DNA of 33,333 nt from positions 1-33,333 of the forward strand of contig JAFSBW010000025.1 in assembly GCA_017437095.1 (NCBI GenBank). Reading direction: 5' to 3'. The notes beneath the pieces are model-generated. The model had not been told where the DNA came from and made no database searches. It saw only the letters and a list, made by a program, of their open reading frames with translations. Below are positions 28,429-33,333 of this stretch, in pieces. Numbering within the stretch: the stretch's first letter is position 1; each line of letters opens with the position of its first letter. Origin of the DNA: Oscillospiraceae bacterium (lineage in GTDB: Bacteria; Bacillota; Clostridia; Oscillospirales; Oscillospiraceae). The translations under genes were made by a program, and so were the position numbers.

Positions 28429-28456
28429 TTGATTTTTCTTTATTTTGCGCTATAAT
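28429..28456 (+). promoter_or_regulatory. sigma-A promoter of the LysR gene
   Basis: -35 TTGATT (28429-28434), 16-bp spacer, -10 TATAAT (28451-28456), 40 bp ahead of the start codon. Confidence 0.75.
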
Positions 28457-28495
28457 AAAAGAGTGCAAACTACATGGCTTGGAAGGAGGCTCTTT

Positions 28496-29422
28496 ATGAA
28501 TCTGCTGCATATGAAATACGCGGTGGAGGTAGCCAGGCTTGGCTCGCTGAACAAGGCGGCGGAAGCGCTGATGACTGCCCAGCCCAATATCAGCCGCTCC
28601 ATCAAGGAGCTGGAAGCCGACCTGGGCATTACCATCTTCCAAAGAAGCTCCAAGGGTATGGTGCTTACCGCGGAGGGTGAGGAATTTGTGGACTACGCCC
28701 GGGACATTCTCCACCGCATCGACAAAATCGAGCAATCCTACCGGGACGGCTCTCACAAAAAGCGGAAATTTTCCATCTCCGTTCCCCGGGCGTGCTATAT
28801 TTCCGCGGCTATGGCGGAGTTTTCCAAGCAGATCGGCGATACCCCGGTGGAGATCTATTATAAGGAAACCAACTCCAAGAAGACTATCAAAAAGCTGCTG
28901 GAAAATGAGTTCAAGCTGGGCATCATCCGCTATTGCGACAGCTACGATAAGCACTATAAATCCATGCTGGAGGAAAAGGGCCTGGTCGGCGAGCTGGTGG
29001 CGGAGTTTTCCTATGTGCTGCTTATGAGCCGGGACCATCCCCTGGCCGATAAGCCCACCATCACCTATGAAGACCTTTCCGGCTATATCGAGATCGCCCA
29101 CGCAGACCCTTATGTGCCTGCCCTTTCCGCCTCCAAGGTATTCCGGGAGGAGCTGCCGGACAAGGTGGACCGCCGGATCTTTGTATATGAGCGGGCCAGC
29201 CAGTTTGACCTGCTTTCGGAAAATCCCCAAACCTTTATGTGGGTATCTCCGGCTTCCCAGCAGATCCTGGACAGATACGGCCTGGTGCAGCGCGTATGCG
29301 AAGGCAACCACAGAACCTATAAGGATGTTTTGATCTACCAAAAGGGCTATAAGCTGACAAAGCTGGATAAGGATTTTATCACCGCCCTTTGCGCGGCCAG
29401 AAGAAAATTTATTAAGCGCTGA
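28496..29422 (+). CDS. LysR-family transcriptional regulator, 308 aa
   Basis: The N-terminal winged helix-turn-helix is textbook: MKYAVEVARLGSLNKAAEALMTAQPNISRSIKELEADLGITIFQRSSKGMVLT (about 6-58). A linker helix and a periplasmic-binding-like effector domain (about 88-300) follow. The ATG at 28496 follows GGAAGGAGG; upstream codons overlap the promoter. It is followed by its own terminator and then by a dyad operator in front of the iron alcohol dehydrogenase, which it probably activates (inference from position, the weak -35 there and the LysR-type dyad). The effector is unknown; a metabolite of the redox or alcohol pathway is plausible. Confidence 0.92.
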   Translation: MNLLHMKYAVEVARLGSLNKAAEALMTAQPNISRSIKELEADLGITIFQRSSKGMVLTAEGEEFVDYARDILHRIDKIEQSYRDGSHKKRKFSISVPRACYISAAMAEFSKQIGDTPVEIYYKETNSKKTIKKLLENEFKLGIIRYCDSYDKHYKSMLEEKGLVGELVAEFSYVLLMSRDHPLADKPTITYEDLSGYIEIAHADPYVPALSASKVFREELPDKVDRRIFVYERASQFDLLSENPQTFMWVSPASQQILDRYGLVQRVCEGNHRTYKDVLIYQKGYKLTKLDKDFITALCAARRKFIKR

Positions 29423-29432
29423 AAAACCTATG

Positions 29433-29459
29433 TCCCCAGGGCGTAAAAACCGCCCTGGG
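29433..29459 (+). terminator. intrinsic terminator of the LysR gene
   Basis: CCCCAGGGCG (29433-29442) pairs perfectly with CGCCCTGGGG (29450-29459); the following CTTATGTTTT is a moderate U-tract. Confidence 0.8.
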
Positions 29460-29477
29460 GCTTATGTTTTGGTACAG

Positions 29478-29506
29478 TTATATCGATAATGATAATACCG
29501 ATATAA
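29478..29506. promoter_or_regulatory. LysR-type operator dyad
   Basis: TTATATCG (29478-29485) is inverted as CGATATAA (29499-29506) with a 13-bp AT-rich centre. It ends 11 bp upstream of the dehydrogenase -35 box, the usual place for a LysR activator site. Confidence 0.7.
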
Positions 29507-29517
29507 CATTTTAATTA

Positions 29518-29546
29518 TTCCAAAACCTGCCCCTGCGTGGTATATT
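29518..29546 (+). promoter_or_regulatory. activator-dependent promoter of the iron alcohol dehydrogenase
   Basis: Poor -35 TTCCAA (29518-29523), 17-bp spacer, good -10 TATATT (29541-29546). The weak -35 next to a LysR dyad suggests positive control. Confidence 0.65.
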
Positions 29547-29589
29547 GTAGGCGTGAACAAAAACTTACATAACTATGGAGGAAAAACTT

Positions 29590-30807
29590 ATGGCACGTTT
29601 TACTTTACCCCGTGACCTGTACCACGGCAAGGGAGCCCTGGAGGCTCTGAAGAATCTGAAGGGCAACCGGGCAATGGTTTGCGTTGGCGGCGGCTCTATG
29701 AAGCGCTTTGGTTTCCTGGACAAGGTAGTTTCCTACCTGAAGGAAGCCGGCATGGAAGTTGAGCTTTTCGAAGGCATTGAGCCCGATCCTTCTGTAGATA
29801 CCGTTATGCGCGGCGCTGAGGCTATGACCAAGTTCCAGCCCGACTGGATCGTAGCCATCGGCGGCGGCTCTCCCATCGATGCTGCCAAGGCTATGTGGAT
29901 CAAGTACGAGTATCCCGAGATCACCTTTGAGCAGATGTGCGTAGTATTCGGCATTCCCGAGCTGCGTAAGAAGGCCCGCTTCTGCGCCATTCCTTCCACC
30001 TCCGGCACCGCTACCGAGGTTACCGCTTTCTCTGTTATTACCGACTATGCCAAGGGCATCAAGTACCCCCTGGCTGACTTCGAGATCACTCCCGATGTAG
30101 CCATCGTTGACCCCGAGCTGGCCGAGACCATGCCCAAGAAGCTCACCGCTCACACCGGTATGGACGCTATGACCCACGCCATCGAGGCTTATGTTTCCAC
30201 CGCTAACTGCGAGTTTACCGATCCTCTGGCCATCTTTGCCATCAAGATGATCCAGAACGACCTGGTAGCTTCCTACAACGGCGACATGACCAAGCGCGCT
30301 TCCATGCACAATGCTCAGTGCCTGGCCGGTATGGCTTTCTCCAACGCTCTGCTGGGTATCGTACACTCCATGGCCCACAAGACCGGCGCTGTGTTTGAGG
30401 ATCTGGGCGCCCACATCATCCACGGCGCTGCCAACGCTATGTACCTGCCCAAGGTCATCGCCTTCAACGCCAAGGAAGAAACCGCCAAGAAGCGCTACGG
30501 TGTCATCGCTGACTACATGGGCCTGGGCGGCGAAAACGACGACGAGAAGGTTGCCAACCTGATCGCTTACCTGCGTGGCATGAACGATGCTCTGAACATT
30601 CCCCAGTGCATCAAGAACTACGGCCTGGACAGCCTGCCCTGCGAGAACGGCTTCGTTCCCGAGAACATCTTCCTGGAAAGACTGCCTGAGATCGCTAAGA
30701 ACGCAGTTGCCGATGCCTGCACCGGCTCCAACCCCAGAACTATTTCTGTAGAGCAGATGGAAAAGCTGCTTAAGTGCTGCTACTACGACACTGAGGTAGA
30801 TTTCTGA
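29590..30807 (+). CDS. iron-containing alcohol dehydrogenase, 405 aa
   Basis: Group III NAD(P)-dependent dehydrogenase. GGGSPIDAAK (91-100) binds the cofactor. The metal ligands are D192 and H196 (TGMDAMTHAIEA), H259 in GIVHSMAH, and H278 in AHIIHGAANA. STSGTATEVTAFSVI (136-150) and ITPDVAIVDPEL are family hallmarks. It probably reduces an aldehyde to an alcohol during fermentation (ethanol, propanediol or butanol type); the exact substrate is open. The ATG at 29590 lies 8 bp after GGAGG; an ATG at 29575 overlaps that site and is rejected. Codon use is highly biased (GCT, GTT, AAG), unlike most neighbours, which marks a very strongly expressed protein. LysR and NfnAB flank it. Confidence 0.93.
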   Translation: MARFTLPRDLYHGKGALEALKNLKGNRAMVCVGGGSMKRFGFLDKVVSYLKEAGMEVELFEGIEPDPSVDTVMRGAEAMTKFQPDWIVAIGGGSPIDAAKAMWIKYEYPEITFEQMCVVFGIPELRKKARFCAIPSTSGTATEVTAFSVITDYAKGIKYPLADFEITPDVAIVDPELAETMPKKLTAHTGMDAMTHAIEAYVSTANCEFTDPLAIFAIKMIQNDLVASYNGDMTKRASMHNAQCLAGMAFSNALLGIVHSMAHKTGAVFEDLGAHIIHGAANAMYLPKVIAFNAKEETAKKRYGVIADYMGLGGENDDEKVANLIAYLRGMNDALNIPQCIKNYGLDSLPCENGFVPENIFLERLPEIAKNAVADACTGSNPRTISVEQMEKLLKCCYYDTEVDF

Positions 30808-30831
30808 TAACGGGTAACCCGTAAATATTTC

Positions 30832-30868
30832 AAATGACGGTTACCGGCTTTCGGTAGCCGTCATTTTT
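30832..30868 (+). terminator. intrinsic terminator after the alcohol dehydrogenase
   Basis: AAATGACGGTTACC (30832-30845) pairs with GGTAGCCGTCATTT (30853-30866, one G-U pair), followed by T5. The nfnA ribosome-binding site begins only 6 bp later, so read-through may feed nfnAB. Confidence 0.85.
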
Positions 30869-30887
30869 ACAAACAGGAGAAGATACT

Positions 30888-31742
30888 ATGTATAAGATCG
30901 TTGACAAAAAGATGCTCAACCCTACTGTTGTGCAGCTGCAGGTGGAAGCGCCGCTGGTGGCCAATAAGGCCAAGCCCGGCCAGTTTATCATTTTGCGGGT
31001 GGACGAGCAGGGCGAGCGCATCCCCCTTACCGTTGCGGGGGTAGACAAGCAGGCCGGTACGGTAAAGATCATTTACCAGATTGTAGGCGCTACCACCGAG
31101 GCCCTTTCCCATAAGCAGGCCGGCGATTACCTGCAGGATTTTGTAGGGCCTCTGGGCGTAGCTACCCACCTGGATGGGCTGAAGAAGGTATGCATCGTAG
31201 GCGGCGGCGTGGGCTGCGCCATTGCTATGCCCATTGCCCAGGCGCTGCATGAAATGGGCGCGGAGGTTACCAGCATCATCGGCTTCCGCAGCCGGGATCT
31301 GCTGATCTTGGAGGATGAATTCCGGGCCTGCTCCCACAGCCTGCACATTATGACCGACGACGGCTCTTACGGCGAAAAGGGCAATGTTACCGCCCCGCTG
31401 AAGCGGCTGCTGGAGGCCGGGGAGCGCTATGACATGATCATTACCATCGGCCCGCTGATTATGATGAAATATGTGGTTGCTACCGCAAAGCCCTTTGGCA
31501 CTCCGGTTACCGCATCCATGAACCCCATTATGATCGACGGCACAGGCATGTGCGGCGGCTGCCGGCTTACGCTGAATGTAGACGGCAAGAAGGTTACCAA
31601 ATTTGCCTGCGTAGACGGGCCGGATTTCAACGGCTACGAGATCGATTTTGACGAAGCTATGGCCCGGGGCAGAATGTACAGCGCCTTCGAGCGCCATAAG
31701 CACAGCGAAACCTGCAATCTTTTCAGCAAGGAGGTGGGCTGA
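30888..31742 (+). CDS. nfnA: NfnA: ferredoxin-NADP+ reductase-type FAD/NAD and [2Fe-2S] subunit, 284 aa
   Basis: Small subunit of the electron-bifurcating NADH-dependent reduced ferredoxin:NADP+ oxidoreductase. FAD-binding beta-barrel 1-95 (KPGQFIILRV, RIPLTVAG), NAD-binding CIVGGGVGCAIAMPIA (102-117), and a C-terminal [2Fe-2S] site with C222, C225 and C241 (GTGMCGGCRL, KFACVDGPDF) plus an acidic ligand. Paralogues serve in glutamate synthase or dihydroorotate dehydrogenase (PyrK), but the paired downstream GltA-like protein supports Nfn or SudAB. The ATG follows AGGAGA. No separate promoter is seen, so expression probably depends on read-through from the dehydrogenase. Confidence 0.9.
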   Translation: MYKIVDKKMLNPTVVQLQVEAPLVANKAKPGQFIILRVDEQGERIPLTVAGVDKQAGTVKIIYQIVGATTEALSHKQAGDYLQDFVGPLGVATHLDGLKKVCIVGGGVGCAIAMPIAQALHEMGAEVTSIIGFRSRDLLILEDEFRACSHSLHIMTDDGSYGEKGNVTAPLKRLLEAGERYDMIITIGPLIMMKYVVATAKPFGTPVTASMNPIMIDGTGMCGGCRLTLNVDGKKVTKFACVDGPDFNGYEIDFDEAMARGRMYSAFERHKHSETCNLFSKEVG

Positions 31743-31744
31743 CC

Positions 31745-33160
31745 ATGGCAAAAGCAAATATGCGCCTTACCCGCAACCCCATGCCCACTCAGGATGCCCA
31801 GCTGCGTGGCCATAATTTCCAGGAGGTAGCCCTGGGCTATACCGAGGAAATGGCCATCGACGAGGCAAACCGCTGCCTGGGCTGCAAGAATATGCCCTGC
31901 GTGGCAGGCTGCCCGGTAAAGGTACACATCCCCCAGTTTATTGAAAAGATCAAGCAGGGCGAGTTTGAAGAGGCTTACCAGATCATCAGCCAGTCCTCCT
32001 CTTTGCCTGCGGTATGCGGCAGAGTTTGCCCCCAGGAGACCCAGTGCGAGTCCAAGTGTGTTAGAGGCATCAAGGGCGAAAGCGTAGGCATCGGCCGGCT
32101 GGAGCGGTTTGTGGCCGACTGGCACAATACCTTCTGCACCCAGCAGCCCCAGCGCCCCGCTTCCAACGGCCACCGGGTAGCCATCGTAGGCTCCGGCCCC
32201 TCCGGCCTGACCTGCGCCGGCGATCTGGCCAAGAAGGGCTACGAGGTTACCGTATTTGAAGCCCTGCATACCCCCGGCGGCGTGCTGGTTTACGGCATCC
32301 CCGAGTTCCGTCTGCCCAAGGCCATCGTAGCCAAGGAGGTGGACACCCTGGAAAAGCTGGGCGTTCAGATCCAAACCAATGTGGTCATCGGCAAGACCCT
32401 TACCATCGACGAGCTGTTTGAAATGGGCTACGAGGCGGTGTTCGTAGGCTCCGGCGCGGGCCTGCCCAACTTTATGGGCATTCCCGGCGAGGCTCTCAAC
32501 GGCGTATATTCGGCAAACGAATTCCTTACCCGCAGCAACCTGATGAAGGCCTACCTGGACGATCCTGACACCCCCATTATGAAGGGCGGCAAGGTAGCCG
32601 TAGTGGGCGGCGGCAATGTGGCCATGGACGCAGCCAGAACGGCCCTGCGCCTGGGGGCGGAAAAGGTGTACATCGTATACCGCCGCTCTATGGAAGAGCT
32701 TCCCGCCCGGCGGGAAGAGGTGGAGCATGCCCAGGAAGAGGGCATTGAGTTCTGCCTGCTGTGCAACCCCACCGAGATCCTGGGCTACCAAAACCCGGAT
32801 GACCCCCGGGACCCCAAGAACGGCTTTGTAAAGGCCATCTCCTGCATTCGCATGGAGCTTGGCGAGCCGGACGACCGGGGCAGACGCCGCCCGGTAGCTG
32901 TACCCGGCAGCGAATTTACCATGGATGTGGATACGGTGATCATGTCCATCGGCACTTCCCCCAACCCCCTGATCAAATCCACCACCGAGGGGCTGGAAGT
33001 AAACCGCTGGGGCGGCATCGTGGTAAACGAAGACGGCCTTACCTCCCGCAAGGCTGTGTACGCCGGCGGCGATGCCGTTACCGGCGCCGCTACCGTGATC
33101 TCCGCCATGGGCGCGGGCAAAACCGCCGCCCGTGCCATTGACGAGGCCCTTTCTAAGTAA
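31745..33160 (+). CDS. nfnB: NfnB: glutamate synthase-like large subunit with two [4Fe-4S] clusters, 471 aa
   Basis: Large subunit of Nfn. Eight cysteines in two groups, C44/C47/C52/C56 (CLGCKNMPCVAGC) and C91/C95/C101/C105 (CGRVCPQETQCESKC), bind two [4Fe-4S] clusters. VAIVGSGPSGLTCAGDLA (145-162) binds FAD and VAVVGGGNVAMDAARTALRLG (about 284-304) binds NADPH. The final GGDAVTGAATVISAMGAGK motif closes the FAD site. Length fits NfnB/GltA. Two bases separate it from the nfnA stop and GGAGG lies before the ATG. It lets the cell exchange electrons between ferredoxin, NADH and NADPH, which fits a nearby strongly expressed alcohol dehydrogenase. A lone glutamate synthase small subunit is less likely since no large GltB subunit is present. 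Confidence 0.9.
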   Translation: MAKANMRLTRNPMPTQDAQLRGHNFQEVALGYTEEMAIDEANRCLGCKNMPCVAGCPVKVHIPQFIEKIKQGEFEEAYQIISQSSSLPAVCGRVCPQETQCESKCVRGIKGESVGIGRLERFVADWHNTFCTQQPQRPASNGHRVAIVGSGPSGLTCAGDLAKKGYEVTVFEALHTPGGVLVYGIPEFRLPKAIVAKEVDTLEKLGVQIQTNVVIGKTLTIDELFEMGYEAVFVGSGAGLPNFMGIPGEALNGVYSANEFLTRSNLMKAYLDDPDTPIMKGGKVAVVGGGNVAMDAARTALRLGAEKVYIVYRRSMEELPARREEVEHAQEEGIEFCLLCNPTEILGYQNPDDPRDPKNGFVKAISCIRMELGEPDDRGRRRPVAVPGSEFTMDVDTVIMSIGTSPNPLIKSTTEGLEVNRWGGIVVNEDGLTSRKAVYAGGDAVTGAATVISAMGAGKTAARAIDEALSK

Positions 33161-33163
33161 AAC

Positions 33164-33194
33164 AAAGCGCCTGCCGATGCTTCGGCAGGCGCTT
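33164..33194 (+). terminator. hairpin after nfnB
   Basis: AAGCGCCTGCCGA (33165-33177) pairs with TCGGCAGGCGCTT (33182-33194). The U-tract is weak, but a second perfect hairpin follows at once. Confidence 0.75.
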
Positions 33195-33333
33195 CAGTCT
33201 GTCGAAAAAGTATTTTTCGACAGACTGTCAGAGGTCGAGAAAGCCACAAAGACAAGCAAACCGCACTCGTCGGCGTACAGGTGGTACGGTAGAGGGCGGT
33301 TTGCGCAGTAAGTCAAAATGCCTTGCGAAGCAA
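33195..33333. repeat. palindromic repeat cluster running off the window end
   Basis: A perfect 15-bp inverted repeat CAGTCTGTCGAAAAA (33195-33209)/(33213-33227) with a 3-nt loop is followed by GCAAACCGC (33256-33264)/GCGGTTTGC (33296-33304) enclosing 31 bp. TTGC-GAA-GCAA forms the last bases of the window. It looks like another non-coding repeat or MITE-like element, cut by the window edge. Confidence 0.6.

Noticed and set aside
29575-29589. Upstream ATG at 29575 as start of the alcohol dehydrogenase
   Set aside because: That ATG overlaps the GGAGG ribosome-binding site of the ATG at 29590, which has proper spacing and fits family length.

Overview
The window reads as chromosome of a high-GC, Gram-positive gut-type Clostridia, probably an Oscillospiraceae/Ruminococcaceae relative (inference; no rRNA or marker protein is present to fix the genus). 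Supporting signs are strong AGGAGG ribosome-binding sites, consensus sigma-A promoters with 17-bp spacers, ECF vitamin transporters, a two-subunit class I fumarase, NfnAB, and intergenic DNA packed with short palindromes. Most genes are GC-rich and tightly packed. A few (about 1007-1321, 2990-3783, 11797-12630) are visibly AT-richer and look like accessory genes.

Layout. 1-650: divergent tRNA genes (Lys-Gln leftward, Gly rightward) with terminators and a partial duplicate of a tRNA 3' end. 650-4000: repeat arrays, a small hypothetical gene, a membrane-anchored MerR regulator, a GNAT/four-helix-bundle pair. 4009-6430: tRNA-Gln(CTG), a DUF5662 gene and the two fumarase subunits, the last two driven by divergent promoters that share one palindromic -35 box. 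6429-10118: an ECF substrate-binding protein and a three-gene ABC-2 exporter. 10243-12630: a MORN-repeat protein, a structured RNA, and a repressor/zinc-ribbon membrane protein pair with twin operators. 12650-13600: repeats and tRNA-Trp/tRNA-CAT. 13611-19051: PfkB sugar/nucleoside kinase, an SbcCD-like (YhaN/YhaO-type) pair, a radical SAM/SPASM protein. 19275-23559: a DHHW/MBOAT surface O-acylation pair and an mntP-vanZ-lipoprotein operon. 23733-27172: an ECF transporter in which both ATPases and the substrate-binding subunit are fused in one protein, with its T subunit. 27400-28318: a second structured-RNA candidate and a serine-acetyltransferase-like enzyme. 28496-33160: a LysR regulator, an iron alcohol dehydrogenase behind a LysR-type dyad, and NfnAB, which together suggest a fermentative redox module.

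The most unusual content is between genes. Two full-length elements (650-818 and 12901-13080) have the same architecture: a fixed end, three hairpins separated by GTGAAAT, a central AGGGATTTATTTC, then three hairpins separated by ATTTCAC. The hairpin sequences differ between copies. Both fixed ends abut the U-tract of an intrinsic terminator. A minimal copy lies at 1393-1454, and a sister array with ATATCGA separators lies at 18053-18156. A second system consists of strict 7-bp drifting tandem repeats, often in inverted pairs. In two genes (fumarase beta and the PfkB kinase) the last codons and the stop codon come from these repeats. I do not know of a formal description of either system.
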